The position numbers were made by a program, and so were the translations under genes. Shown here piece after piece: positions 26,677-35,637 of a stretch of 64,000 bases of DNA; the first letter of the stretch is position 1, and each line of letters begins with the position of its first letter. The stretch is from Fimbriiglobus ruber (GTDB taxonomy: Bacteria; Planctomycetota; Planctomycetia; Gemmatales; Gemmataceae). The notes beneath the pieces are model-generated. The model ran no database searches and was not told where the DNA came from. It saw only the letters and a list, made by a program, of their open reading frames with translations. Where the stretch lies: the NCBI RefSeq assembly GCF_002197845.1, contig NZ_NIDE01000008.1, positions 62,001-126,000 of the forward strand, given 5' to 3'.

Positions 26677-28795
26677 TCTCTCGCCTTCCCCCAAGGTCCG
26701 ACCGTGGCACCTCGACCGCGGGGCGATCGTCTACGTCCGGCAATCCACCCCGCAACAGGTCGCCGACCACCAGGAATCGACGGCCCGACAGTATGCCCTC
26801 ACCGATCGTGCGAGCGCGCTCGGTTGGACCCGTGAGCGGGTGACCGTCATCGACGACGACCTGGGCAAGAGCGGCCAGTCGATCGAGGGGCGGCCGGGGT
26901 TCCAGCGCTTGTTGGCCGAGGTCGCCCTCGATCGCATCGGCCTGATCCTCGGGCTCGAGATGAGTCGACGGGCCCGGTCGTGCAAGGACGGGCACCAACT
27001 GCTGGAGTTGTGCGCCCGGTTCCGCGTTCTGCTGGCCGACGCCGACGGCGTGTTCGATCCGACCGACCATTCGGATCGCCTCCTGCTCGGGTTGCACGGG
27101 ATGATGAATGAGGCCGAACTGCACGTCCTCAAACAGCGGATGCACCAGGGGAAGTTGAATAAAGCCCGCCGGGGTGAGTTGATCGTGTCCGTCCCGGTCG
27201 GTTACCTCAAGCACCCGTCCGGGCAGGTCACCCTCGATCCCGACGAGCAGGCCCAGGGCGTCGTCCGGTTGATCTTTGACGAGTTCGACCGGCAGGGCAC
27301 CGTCCACGGAATCCTTCGCCACCTGATCGCCCACGGGATCCGACTCCCGGTGCGCTCGACCGCCGGCGGGAGCGGCGGACCGTTGCAATGGCGGCCACCG
27401 GGCCGGGAGACGATCCGCCAGATCCTCCGCCACCCGATCTACGCGGGGGCGTACCGGTACGGGCACCGGCCGACCGACCCGCGGAGGCAGACGGCGGGAC
27501 ATCCCAAGAGTGGTCGGAACTCCGGCCTGGCGGCGGATGAGTGCCTCGTGTTCCTCAGGGATCGATTCCCGGCGTACATCAGTTGGGAGCGGTTCGAGGC
27601 GAACCAACTGCGGCTCGCGGCGAACCGATCGCGGGCGGGGTCGCCCGGGGCGATTCGGAACGGGACCGCCCTCCTGGCCGGGGTGGTACGGTGCGGGCGG
27701 TGCGGCAAGCGAATGTACGTCCGGTATACCCGGACGGGGCGACCGTCGTACGTGTGCAGCACCCTGCGGTCCGACTACGGGCTGCCCCTGTGCCAATCGA
27801 CTCCGGCCGCGGACATCGAGACGTGGGTGGCCGAGCAGGTGCTGTCGGCGTTGCAACCGGCCGCCCTGGATGCGAGTCTGACGGCCGCGGCCGCCGTCGA
27901 GGAGCAACGCCGGCAACTGGTCCGGCACTGGGAGCAACGGATCGAGCGGGCGCGGTACGAGGCGGATCGGGCGGGACGCCAGTACCACGCCTGTGAGCCG
28001 GAGAACCGGCTGGTGGCCCGCACCCTGGAGCAGCGGTGGGACGAGTTACTCCGGGAGGTCGCGCGGCTGGAAGCGGAGTTCGATCGCGTCCGCCGAACCC
28101 AACCGCGCGTCCTGGGGGAGGCCGACCGGGACCGCGTCCGGCAGTTGGCCGAACATGTGCCGGCGGTGTGGCGGGCGTCGACCACGACACCGGCGGACCG
28201 GCGGCAGATCGTTCGACTCCTGATCGACACGGTCGTGGTGACGGTCGACCCGACCGGCGACCGGGCCGCGATTCGCGTCGAGTGGTCCGGTGGGGCCGTC
28301 CAGCAGCAGACGGTCCACCGCCCGGTGCAAGGATACCGGCAACAGCGGGATTGGCCGCAGTTGTCCGCCCGGTTGATCGCGCTCCACGAACAGAATCGGA
28401 CGCCGGCCGAGATCGCCACCATTCTCCAGGAGGCCGGGTTCCGACCCCCGAAACGGGCGACCGGGTTTACGGCCGGAATGGTGCGGCGGTTAGTGGACGA
28501 TCTGGGGGTGCGGCCGCGGGTGTCGCGAGTCCCCGACGAGGCAGGTCCGCTGACAGAAGGCGAGTGGTGGTTGCACGAGTTGGCTCGCCACCTGGGCGTG
28601 TCGCCGTACACCTTGCACGGGTGGCGGACGAAGGGATGGTTGCATGCCCGCCAAGTCGGCGGGCGGGGCGGCCCGTGGGCCGTGTGGGCGGGTGGCACGG
28701 AGGTCGACCGGTTGCGTGCGCTCAAGGAATGCCCGCGGGTCTGGGCCAATCGGGATCGGCTGGCGGCGTTGCGCGTGCCGACGGTACGTGCGTAA
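26657..28795 (+). CDS. Large serine recombinase
   Basis: 712 residues. GGAGG six bases before ATG 26657 fixes the start. The N-terminal resolvase domain has AIVYVRQSTPQQ with nucleophile Ser30, then GRPGFQRLLAEV and GLEMSRRARS. A 'recombinase' domain follows (DRQGTVHGILRHLIAHGI, TIRQILRHPIYAGAY). Next is a zinc ribbon (CGRCGKRMY...YVCSTLRSDYGLPLC) near residues 345-375, a long coiled coil (about 410-480), and a C-terminal helix-turn-helix region (LARHLGVSPYTLHGWRTKGW). All expected parts of a large serine integrase/transposase are present and the frame is intact, so this is the likely mover of the surrounding element. Confidence 0.93.
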   Translation: MTATPRDLSPSPKVRPWHLDRGAIVYVRQSTPQQVADHQESTARQYALTDRASALGWTRERVTVIDDDLGKSGQSIEGRPGFQRLLAEVALDRIGLILGLEMSRRARSCKDGHQLLELCARFRVLLADADGVFDPTDHSDRLLLGLHGMMNEAELHVLKQRMHQGKLNKARRGELIVSVPVGYLKHPSGQVTLDPDEQAQGVVRLIFDEFDRQGTVHGILRHLIAHGIRLPVRSTAGGSGGPLQWRPPGRETIRQILRHPIYAGAYRYGHRPTDPRRQTAGHPKSGRNSGLAADECLVFLRDRFPAYISWERFEANQLRLAANRSRAGSPGAIRNGTALLAGVVRCGRCGKRMYVRYTRTGRPSYVCSTLRSDYGLPLCQSTPAADIETWVAEQVLSALQPAALDASLTAAAAVEEQRRQLVRHWEQRIERARYEADRAGRQYHACEPENRLVARTLEQRWDELLREVARLEAEFDRVRRTQPRVLGEADRDRVRQLAEHVPAVWRASTTTPADRRQIVRLLIDTVVVTVDPTGDRAAIRVEWSGGAVQQQTVHRPVQGYRQQRDWPQLSARLIALHEQNRTPAEIATILQEAGFRPPKRATGFTAGMVRRLVDDLGVRPRVSRVPDEAGPLTEGEWWLHELARHLGVSPYTLHGWRTKGWLHARQVGGRGGPWAVWAGGTEVDRLRALKECPRVWANRDRLAALRVPTVRA

Positions 28796-28802
28796 TGGCT
28801 TG

Positions 28803-28845
28803 GCGGGGTCCGGTCATCGTCACGGTGTCGATGACCGGACCCCGC
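28803..28845 (+). terminator. 17-bp-stem hairpin after the serine recombinase
   Basis: Arms 28803-28819 and 28829-28845 (GCGGGGTCCGGTCATCG and its exact complement) enclose a 9-base loop. It begins 7 bases after the recombinase stop. No U-run follows, so termination or protection from read-through into the host is inferred. It could also be part of the att region. Confidence 0.6.
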
Positions 28846-29062
28846 ACAACTTGTAACTTGGAGGTCAGTGTGACAGGCCAATCGAAAATCAACTCCATTG
28901 GGTTCTCGATGTGGTGTTTCGGGAAGATGCGAGTCGGACGCAATCGGGACACGCGGGGGCGAATCTGGCCCTGATCCGTCGGGTGTTGGTGTCGTTGCTC
29001 CGTCGCGTTCCCGGGAAAGAAACCTTACCGAGTAAGATCCTAAAAGCCGCTTGGGACGAAGA

Positions 29063-30358
29063 TTATTTGCTGAAAGTACTCCAGGCTATCCCAGAATCAT
29101 AGTGCGTGAGCCCTGCCGGCGCCCGCAACGCCCGCACGCCGCTCTTCAACTGGGCGTGCAGGTTCTCCTGGTGGCACCGGTCGTTGGCCGAGAACACAAT
29201 CGCGTCCGCCGACCACTCCCGCTCGTTGGTGATGTAAAAGAAGTAACGCACGTCATCGAACAGCGCCGCCTCGCCTTTCGCGCGGGTGATGTTCTTGCGG
29301 ATCACCACCATCCGGTACTTCTGGCGGCAGGCGGTGGGCTGATACTCGAACTCGGCGATGTCTTCCGAGTCCAAACGGAGCGTCTCGTACTCCCGCTCCG
29401 TCACGATCCTGGCCTTGACGTTTTCCGGCGTCCGCCGCGGTTGCGTGTTCACGTGATAACGGGCGGGGCGGGTCAGCCGCCGCCAGGCGTGGTCCGGGAG
29501 TTCCTCGGCTTTCCGCACCAGAGTGGGCACGGCATCGTAACCGAAAAGGAACCGCGTCTTGCGGATGGCATTCCAGCCATCCAGATACTGGGTCTGCGAG
29601 AAATCGGTGTCGCCCCGCAAGAGGACCGTGCGAAAACCGGCCTCGAGGCACAACACCAGCGAGCGGTTGACTTCCCGGGCCGCGCCCTCGTGCGACGGTC
29701 GATTCCCCGGACGATTCACGATGCTGAGGACCTCCCCGGTCTCGGCCAGCGAAACGACCAGCGGGTGATAACCCCAGGTGCCGTCGTAGGCGATGTCCAT
29801 CCCGTCCTTGCACTGACCGGTGGTCCCGACGAGGGTACCGTCCATGTCGATCGTCGCGCAGTCGAAGAACGACTCGGGTTGCTCGGCCCAGACGCGCCGG
29901 CGAACCTCGTTAATCGCGTCGATCAGCGCTTCGACGTCGGACGCCAAGAAGCGGCGGCAGAAGTCGCCGGCGGTGGTGGGGTCGGGGATGCGTCGCGCGT
30001 CCAGGGCGTTGAGGAAGGTCTCGTCGTTGCGGAGGAGTTCGAGGTCTTGAAGGCAGGTGCCGCCGCAGAGCGGGTTGTAGGCGAGGGTGAGGACGTGATC
30101 GGATTCGTGATACGGGACGTGGAATTTGAGCAGATGAAGTTTTTGGTCGATGGTCTTGGCGAGCCCGAATCGTTGACCCAGCGCGTGGATGAGGCCGATG
30201 CCACCGCAGTGGATGGCCTGGGCTTTGTCGGAGACCTCATAGTGGATGTTGCGGGCTTTGAGCACGGGCTCGGGGCTGAGCGGATTGCGCGTTTGATCGA
30301 GTCGGCGATCGATGCGGGCCTTGCCTTTTTGGAACCAGCGGCGGAAGATAGGTTTCAC
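29063..30358 (-). pseudogene. IS1380-family transposase, C terminus lost
   Basis: From GTG 30358 (MKPIFRRWFQKGKARIDRR) the frame is intact. It contains HYEVSDKAQAIHCGGIGLIH, PYHESDHVLTLAYNPLCGGT, RIPDPTTAGDFCRRF, ATIDMDGTLVGTTG, NRPGNRPSHEGAAR and LRGDTDFSQTQYLDGW. Then come FDDVRYFFYITN and NLHAQLKSGVRALRAPAG. These are the DDE core and signature blocks of IS1380. After APAG the family continues for roughly 90 more residues, but here the ISAs1 end takes over and the frame stops 17 codons later. The Tyr/Trp-rich C-terminal domain is missing, so it is non-functional. Confidence 0.9.
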
Positions 30359-30359
30359 T

Positions 30360-30434
30360 TGAAATCCTTCGTGTTTTCCGGTGGTTGTGGACTCTGCAAC
30401 CCTACAAACACCGGAAAACACGAAGGATTTCAAG
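30360..30434. repeat. 25-bp perfect inverted repeat upstream of the IS1380 transposase
   Basis: TTGAAATCCTTCGTGTTTTC and its continuation CGGTG (about 30360-30383) are repeated in inverse orientation at about 30410-30434. The roughly 26-base spacer itself contains a small hairpin (GGTTG...CAACC). It sits where the IS terminus is expected, and the 5' part of the palindrome is translatable in frame with the transposase. Confidence 0.8.
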
Positions 30435-30568
30435 CTTTTCGTTTTTCTCCAACGTCAATTTGCCAATGGCGACGCTTGGTTAAGGATTAGATGCTCGTGC
30501 TCACAACCTCGCGACGCCCGAGCTGGCCATCGTTGTGGATTGGCAGCGGCCCGTGCGATCCGACGCCG

Positions 30569-33073
30569 CTATTGGTACGGGGCTTGCCACCTTCCGTTCC
30601 ATCCGAACTGCAGCCCCCGCAGGAACTGTTCCCACTCGGTGAGCGTGCGCGACGGCGGGTACGGTATGGGACGGATCGGTACTTCTGTCCCTGCGCCCGA
30701 CACCAGGGACACTTGACCGTCCGCCCGGATCTGCCCGATCCGTACCGGGAGCCACGCGTGCCGTGTGTCCGGGTCGATCGTCACCCGCCCCCGTGGGCCG
30801 TCGAACTGCCGACCCCGCAACGAGCCCAGGACTGCTGTGGGATCGACCGTCCCCGCGCCGGTCGCGGCCTGTGCCCACAGATGCACTCCGCAGTACGCGC
30901 CCGCCATCGGGTCCGACACCACGCGGCCCTCCCCGTACCGGCTCCGGAACGTGTCGACGAACGCGCGGCTCTCCGGCCGGTCCACCGTTTGGAAATACGC
31001 AGCCGCCAGGTAGTCCCCGGCCAGCGCCGCCGGGTTGAGCCCCTCGACCTCGCTCTCCGCGATGCTCACCGACAGCGTCGGCAACCGCTCGGCCGTCATC
31101 CCCGCCGCCCGCAGTGCGCGGAAGAAGTGGAAGTTGGTGCCCCCGTTGAGCGTGTTGACGATCGCGTCCGGCGCGCACACCTTGATCCGCTCAATCACCC
31201 CGGCGACGTCGGGCGAGCCGAGCGGGATGAACGACTCCCCGACTACCGCCACGTCCGGCAACTCCCGGACCCGGTCCCGGATGATCTCGTGGGCTGTGCG
31301 GGGGAACACGTAGTCCGAACCGACCAGGAACAACTTCTTCTTCCCCAACTTCCCGGTGAGGAAGTCGATGGCCGGGATCAGTTGCTGGTTCGGAGCCAGG
31401 CCCAGATAGACCACACGCAACGACTGCTCCAACCCCTCGTATTGCACCGGGTAGAATAGGAGCCCCCGGTTTCGCTCGAACACCGGGCGGACGGCCTTTC
31501 GGCTGGCACTGGTCCAGCAGCCGAACACCGCCACGGCCTTGTCTTCGGACAACAACTTCTCGGCCAGCCGGGCGAACTCTTCCGGGTCGGACCGCCCGTC
31601 AACGATGACCGGTTTCACCGGCCGGCCGAGTACCCCGCCCGCCGCGTTGACCTCTTCGATCGCCAACAGGGTGGCGTCCACAACCGGGTTCTCGCTCACC
31701 GCCATCGTGCCGCTTTGCGAGTGCAAGATCCCGACCACCACCGGTTCGGCCGGTCCAACACCGACCTCCGGAACCGGCTGTCCGCCCTTCTTTCCGAAGG
31801 CGAGTAAACTGACCACCACAAGAGCCACGCCGACCGCGACCAAACCGATCCCGACACTCACCATCCGCCCCCGTTGCCATGCTCCCGGGGACACCAGAGC
31901 GGGCGCGGCCGGGGGCGTAACCGGCCCCCTCGGAGCAGGCGTGGGCATCCCGCTCTCGGGCTGTGTGTCGAAAGTTGACGATCCACCGGACAGGTTGAAG
32001 TTGACGATTTCGTAGGATTGGGTGTCGGAAAATGCGGAATCCGGGCGGGTCGATGGTTGCTGTCTTGTCGTCCCACTGAAGACTCCGGACGGGCGAACCT
32101 GGGGCGATGCCTCGTGGGCGCGCGTCGCCGCGAGAGCGCCGAGCCGCGCGATCACCTCGGCGGCCGAGCCGGGTCGGTCCTCCGGAGCCTTGGCCATCAG
32201 TTGGGCGGCCAGCGCGGCCAGTTCCGGGGGAACTGCGGGGTTGACCGTTGTGAGCGGTCGCGGAGTGTGGTTGGCCAGGGCCATCAGGACAGCCATCGTG
32301 GATCCACCGGGGAAGGCCAGCTCCCCGGACAGCATCGTGTAGAGTACGCACCCGAGACTGAACAGGTCCGCGCGGGGATCGACCGGCAACCCGCCCGCTT
32401 GCTCCGGAGCCATGAAGTGCGGGGTGCCGACAACGACACCGGCGGCCGTCAGTTGCGACCCGGCCCCGGTTTCGCGGACCAAGCCGAGGTCGAGGACGCG
32501 AACCCGATGGAACGTGCTCCCCGACTGGTCCGCCTCCAGCCATAGGTTGGCCGGCTTGATGTCCCGGTGGACCAGCCCTTTGTCGTGGACAGCCGCCAGT
32601 CCGGCGGCCGCCTGAGCGGCAATGGTGACCGCCTCAGCCACCGGTAGCCGTCCCGCACGCGCGAGGCGGGCGTCAAGTGGCTCGCCGCGGAGCAGTTGCA
32701 TGGCCAGGAACGGCACGTCGCCGTCCTGCTCGACCTGATAGACAGTGACGACGTGGTCGGAGGCGAGTAACGCCGCGGCTCGCGCTTCATTCAGAAACCG
32801 TGTCCTGTTGGCCAGTAAAGCGGACAGTTCCGGGCGCATGACCTTCAGGGCGACCGGGCGCTGGAGTTGGGTGTCCTCGGCTTCAAACACCATCCCCATC
32901 CCGCCGATTCCGATCAGGCGGAGGATTCGGTAGTGGGCCAGCCAGCCGATTTCGTCCGGGCCGAGCGGCGGGCGGAGGAAGGAAAAGTCGGGGAGAGGCT
33001 TAAAGTACGCCGTGCTGTCGGACGCGCCGAGGAGGTGCATGTGCGTCTGATAGCCAGTCCGGTCGGGTGCCAT
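30569..33073 (-). CDS. Transmembrane Ser/Thr kinase fused to a UrtA-like urea/amide-binding domain
   Basis: 834 residues. Three consecutive ATGs exist, and the last (33073) has ideal spacing from GGGGAG. The N-terminal cytoplasmic kinase covers about 48-315: GIGGMG loop, VALK lysine, VHRDIKPAN catalytic loop, and a DLG in place of DFG (VLDLGLV). APE is MAPEQ. A Ser/Thr/Pro-rich linker is followed by one membrane helix (about 405-428, VSVGIGLVAVGVALVVVSLL). The exported part (about 445-834) matches ABC-type urea/short-amide binding proteins: LHSQSGTMAVSENPVVDA, AVFGCWTSASRKAVRPVFE, LLFYPVQYEGLEQS and APNQQLIPAIDFL. A receptor kinase sensing urea, amide or similar solutes is inferred. Confidence 0.9.
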   Translation of the reverse strand: MAPDRTGYQTHMHLLGASDSTAYFKPLPDFSFLRPPLGPDEIGWLAHYRILRLIGIGGMGMVFEAEDTQLQRPVALKVMRPELSALLANRTRFLNEARAAALLASDHVVTVYQVEQDGDVPFLAMQLLRGEPLDARLARAGRLPVAEAVTIAAQAAAGLAAVHDKGLVHRDIKPANLWLEADQSGSTFHRVRVLDLGLVRETGAGSQLTAAGVVVGTPHFMAPEQAGGLPVDPRADLFSLGCVLYTMLSGELAFPGGSTMAVLMALANHTPRPLTTVNPAVPPELAALAAQLMAKAPEDRPGSAAEVIARLGALAATRAHEASPQVRPSGVFSGTTRQQPSTRPDSAFSDTQSYEIVNFNLSGGSSTFDTQPESGMPTPAPRGPVTPPAAPALVSPGAWQRGRMVSVGIGLVAVGVALVVVSLLAFGKKGGQPVPEVGVGPAEPVVVGILHSQSGTMAVSENPVVDATLLAIEEVNAAGGVLGRPVKPVIVDGRSDPEEFARLAEKLLSEDKAVAVFGCWTSASRKAVRPVFERNRGLLFYPVQYEGLEQSLRVVYLGLAPNQQLIPAIDFLTGKLGKKKLFLVGSDYVFPRTAHEIIRDRVRELPDVAVVGESFIPLGSPDVAGVIERIKVCAPDAIVNTLNGGTNFHFFRALRAAGMTAERLPTLSVSIAESEVEGLNPAALAGDYLAAAYFQTVDRPESRAFVDTFRSRYGEGRVVSDPMAGAYCGVHLWAQAATGAGTVDPTAVLGSLRGRQFDGPRGRVTIDPDTRHAWLPVRIGQIRADGQVSLVSGAGTEVPIRPIPYPPSRTLTEWEQFLRGLQFGWNGRWQAPYQ

Positions 33074-33810
33074 CATCACTCCCCGGTAGACCGGAGGTAG
33101 AACCGAATCACCGGCAATCTAGTATGGAAAAGGCGTTTGCTTCGCGCGCCCCGCCATGTTTTATCACAGCCGCCTCAACGCTCGTCTGGTGACTGAATTT
33201 TCGCACCCGCACACATTTCCAACGTCTCAGCTCAACGACAAATACCCAGGCTGTCGGCCCGTCCAGTCGACACCCGAAATCCGGAGTGCGATCGTAAAGC
33301 CCGTTTTGGACGTGTGCGCGAGCCAGTCGGGAGATGTCTCGTTGCAAACTGATTGAAACAGAGACTTCTCGCTCCACGCGGCCGATCCGTGTGATTTTTC
33401 GGTCGTGGGAACGGCGGGTAGCCCCGTGCCCGGGGTACGCTGCGCGAACTCCGGGCTGTGCTGTGTAACGCTTTCAGCGTATCCAATCCTGTGACGCCAA
33501 ATGGGCCGACAATTAGGACCGTGGCGAGGTGGGTTTGTACGCTGAAAGCGTTACACAGCACAGCCCGGAGTTCACGCAGCGTACCCCGGGCGAACAGGCT
33601 GCTGCGTTGGATACGGTTATGCCAGAGTAGATATTTGGCATTCCCCCTTCGGAATGAGGTTCGTGCCAGTCTCCCTAATGACTTTCTCATCCGCGGTGCC
33701 TTATCTACCTTTGCGGTCACGCGGAACCAGAACACACGTTTCGCTCTGACCGATACCCCATCCGCCCACCGACTTGGTTTTGTCACCAGACGTCACCAGA
33801 GGAACGACTC
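33074..33810. other. Intergenic interval holding a long palindrome
   Basis: About 740 bases between divergent genes, with no supported coding frame. It presumably contains both promoters. The centre is the 53-bp-arm inverted repeat listed at 33429-33590. Confidence 0.6.
33429..33590. repeat. Long inverted repeat, 53-bp arms
   Basis: Arms 33429-33481 and 33538-33590 are complementary at 52 of 53 positions; the inner ends read CTTTCAGCGTA and TACGCTGAAAG. The spacer is 56 bases. The mismatch is G versus A in the AACTCCGG-flanking part. Too long for a terminator; a MITE-like remnant or large RNA hairpin is possible. Confidence 0.9.
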
Positions 33811-34608
33811 ATGAGGCTCGCACTCTCGGCGTGTTTACTCGGCCTGCTGGCTGCCCCGGCGGTGGCCCAGGACTGGGCCAAGGCCAAGCTCGAAAAGTCC
33901 CTCCGCCACGGCGAATGGGTGAAGGTGAAGAGCGGGGCGCGGGAAGTCCAGACGTTCGTCGTGTACCCCGAAGTCAAGGAGAAGGCGACGGCCGTGGTGG
34001 TCATCCACGAGATCTTCGGACTGACCGACTGGGTTCGGCTCGTTGCCGACCAACTCGCGGCCGACGGTTACATCGCGATCGCCCCGGACCTGCTGACCGG
34101 CGCCGGTCCGAACGGTGGCGGCACCGACTCGCTCGGCAGCGGCGACGGCGTCCGCAAGGCGATCATGTCCCTCCCGCCCGACCAGATCACGGCCGACCTG
34201 AACGCGAGCGTCGACTACGCGACCAAGCTGCCAGCGTGCAACGGCAAGGTGGCGGCCGGCGGCTTCTGCTGGGGCGGCGGTCAGGCGTTCCGGTTCGCGA
34301 CGAACAACAAGGCGATCAAGGCCGCGTTCGCTTTCTACGGCACCGGCCCGGACAAGGAGTCCGACATCGCCCGCATCCAGGCCCCGGTTTACGGCTTCTA
34401 CGGCGGTAACGACGCCCGGGTGAACGCGACCATCCCGAAGTCGACCGACCTGATGAAGAAGGCCGAGAAGACCTACGACCCCGTCACCTACGAAGGCGCC
34501 GGCCACGGCTTCATGCGGGCCGGCGCTGCCCCGGACACGAACGAAGCCAACAAGAAGGCGATGACCGAGGCGTGGAAGCGGTGGAACGAGCTACTGAAGA
34601 AGCTGTAA
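33811..34608 (+). CDS. Secreted dienelactone hydrolase family protein
   Basis: 265 residues; AGAGGA precedes the ATG at a suitable distance. The signal peptide is residues 1-20 (LLAAPAVAQ). The core is an alpha/beta hydrolase of the dienelactone hydrolase type: VVVIHEIFGLTDWVR (strand and oxyanion region), GGFCWGGGQAFR with a Cys nucleophile, YGGNDARV with the Asp, and GAGHGFMRAG with the His. The Cys-Asp-His triad is complete. The family hydrolyses dienelactone or related esters, but this secreted member is of unknown substrate. No operon partner is evident, as a hairpin follows immediately. Confidence 0.9.
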   Translation: MRLALSACLLGLLAAPAVAQDWAKAKLEKSLRHGEWVKVKSGAREVQTFVVYPEVKEKATAVVVIHEIFGLTDWVRLVADQLAADGYIAIAPDLLTGAGPNGGGTDSLGSGDGVRKAIMSLPPDQITADLNASVDYATKLPACNGKVAAGGFCWGGGQAFRFATNNKAIKAAFAFYGTGPDKESDIARIQAPVYGFYGGNDARVNATIPKSTDLMKKAEKTYDPVTYEGAGHGFMRAGAAPDTNEANKKAMTEAWKRWNELLKKL

Positions 34609-34619
34609 ATCGCCGACAT

Positions 34620-34649
34620 GCCCGGGCCGCCTATGCAGGCGACCCGGGC
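34620..34649 (+). terminator. Hairpin after the dienelactone hydrolase gene
   Basis: GCCCGGG (34620-34626) pairs with CCCGGGC (34643-34649), and CGCC pairs with GGCG inside, closing on TATGCA. It starts 12 bases after the stop. No U-tract is present. Confidence 0.45.
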
Positions 34650-34927
34650 GGACGATACCGCCCGAGGGAGTTGTTTGCTCGGCCACGTCTTCACACAATT
34701 GAAATGATTGCCAGGCTATTCCCGTCGAGTAGAATTGTGGACATTCGATTGAAAATCGGCGTGAGTAATGAACAAGCCGTCGACGAGAAGGGATAAATTG
34801 TTCGCAAATGAACGCTCCTCCGATTCGAATTGACCAATAGATAGCGGTGCGGACAAAAGCCGGGCTACGCTCCCAGAGTGACGCCCGGAAGGGACGAGCC
34901 TTTGTTACCCGACCCGGAGTTCCGGCG
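34650..34927. other. Short AT-richer intergenic interval before the vWA operon
   Basis: 278 bases without a gene. It presumably carries the promoter for the vWA-PP2C-kinase operon. Confidence 0.4.
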
Positions 34928-35626
34928 ATGATCGAGCAAACGGCGTTCGGAGCCGATACACAGCCCCAGTTCGGAACGAACAGTTTCGCCGAGAACCCCG
35001 AACCACGCTGCCCGTGCTTACTGTTACTCGACATCTCGGGATCTATGAATGGTCCCCCGATCAACGAGCTGAACGCCGGGCTCGTGACCTTCAAGGATTG
35101 TCTGGCTGCCGACGCGCTCGCGATGAAGCGAATCGAAATTGCCATCGTGACGTTCGGTGGAACTGTTCAAACGGCTTGCGATTTCACGACCATAGAAGGC
35201 TTTCACCCGCCAACTCTTACGGCCGGCGGAGACACACCGATGGGAACCGCGATCGCCCAGGCGGTTAGCATGATCCGGCAGCGTAAAGACACATACAAAG
35301 CCCACGGCATCTCTTATTACCGCCCGTGGATTTTCCTGATTACGGATGGTGGACCCACTGATGCTTGGGCGTCCGCGGCGGCTCAGGTCAAACAGGGCGA
35401 AGCGTCCAAATCGTTCCTCTTTTTCTCGGTCGGAGTCGCAGGTGCCAATTTCGACGTGCTGAAACAGATTTCGACACGTGAACCTCTACAGTTGCAAGGC
35501 CTCGAATTTAAGAAGTTATTCCTCTGGCTGTCCCAGTCACAATCATCCGTCTCCCGTTCCAACCCTGGCGACGGCGTTCCGCTTACAGACCCGACCGGCC
35601 CTAAAGGGTGGGCGTCAACGATTTGA
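34928..35626 (+). CDS. vWA domain protein, TerY/YegL-like
   Basis: 232 residues from ATG 34928, with GGAG eight to nine bases upstream; in-frame sequence further upstream is unlikely to be coding. The von Willebrand A fold is clear: [12 protein letters not shown] supplies the MIDAS DxSxS (Asp35, Ser37, Ser39), [15 protein letters not shown] supplies the Thr, and [13 protein letters not shown] supplies the Asp. It is followed 11 bp later by a PP2C phosphatase and then a kinase. In the TerY-P triad the vWA protein is proposed to be the substrate or scaffold of the kinase/phosphatase pair. That role is inferred from context. Confidence 0.88.
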   Translation: MIEQTAFGADTQPQFGTNSFAENPEPRCPCLLLLDISGSMNGPPINELNAGLVTFKDCLAADALAMKRIEIAIVTFGGTVQTACDFTTIEGFHPPTLTAGGDTPMGTAIAQAVSMIRQRKDTYKAHGISYYRPWIFLITDGGPTDAWASAAAQVKQGEASKSFLFFSVGVAGANFDVLKQISTREPLQLQGLEFKKLFLWLSQSQSSVSRSNPGDGVPLTDPTGPKGWASTI

Positions 35627-35637
35627 GGCTCGCCCGG

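Larger units (their letters stand above)
26363..28885 (+). mobile_element. Serine-recombinase element inserted at a GA core inside the ISAs1 transposase
   Basis: Left flank ends GGGGCATTGA (GA at 26361-26362). Right flank begins with GA at 28884-28885, followed by AAATCAACTCC. Deleting one GA plus everything between gives CATTGAAAATCAACTCC, which restores the transposase codons for HWGIENQLHW exactly. A 2-base shared core is the hallmark of serine integrase crossover. The 2,523-bp element carries a small gene and the large serine recombinase, plus a 17-bp hairpin near its right end. It has no other cargo. Confidence 0.88.
25434..29101 (+). pseudogene. ISAs1-family transposase, two frameshifts and one 2.5-kb insertion
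   Basis: ATG 25434 begins MDTTPPAPFVEAFRTLVDPR. The frame runs through IAIDGKRLAGS and SIDAMGCQKEIATTI to about 26013. One G seems missing in a G-run there, because the next frame gives GDYLLAVKDNQPHL. A second shift near 26320-26330 leads to FAGWARNHWGI. The reading frame then stops at the recombinase element (26361) and resumes at 28886 with NQLHWVLDVVFREDASRTQS, ending LLKVLQAIPES at TAG 29101. The HWGIEN...LHW block is the ISAs1 signature region. It is inactive as it stands. Confidence 0.85.
25366..29115 (+). mobile_element. Decayed ISAs1-type element, interrupted by a serine-recombinase element
   Basis: The outer element carries the split transposase described below. The right end lies shortly after the transposase stop (29101), near CAGGGCTCACGCAC on the minus strand, where IS1380 sequence begins. 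The left end lies after the AIPR fragment. A matching terminal repeat at the left was not found, so the limits are approximate, and the element may be truncated or rearranged. Confidence 0.6.

Noticed and set aside
29051-30490. 479-codon plus-strand frame
   Set aside because: Antisense to the IS1380 transposase, which has recognisable motifs throughout.
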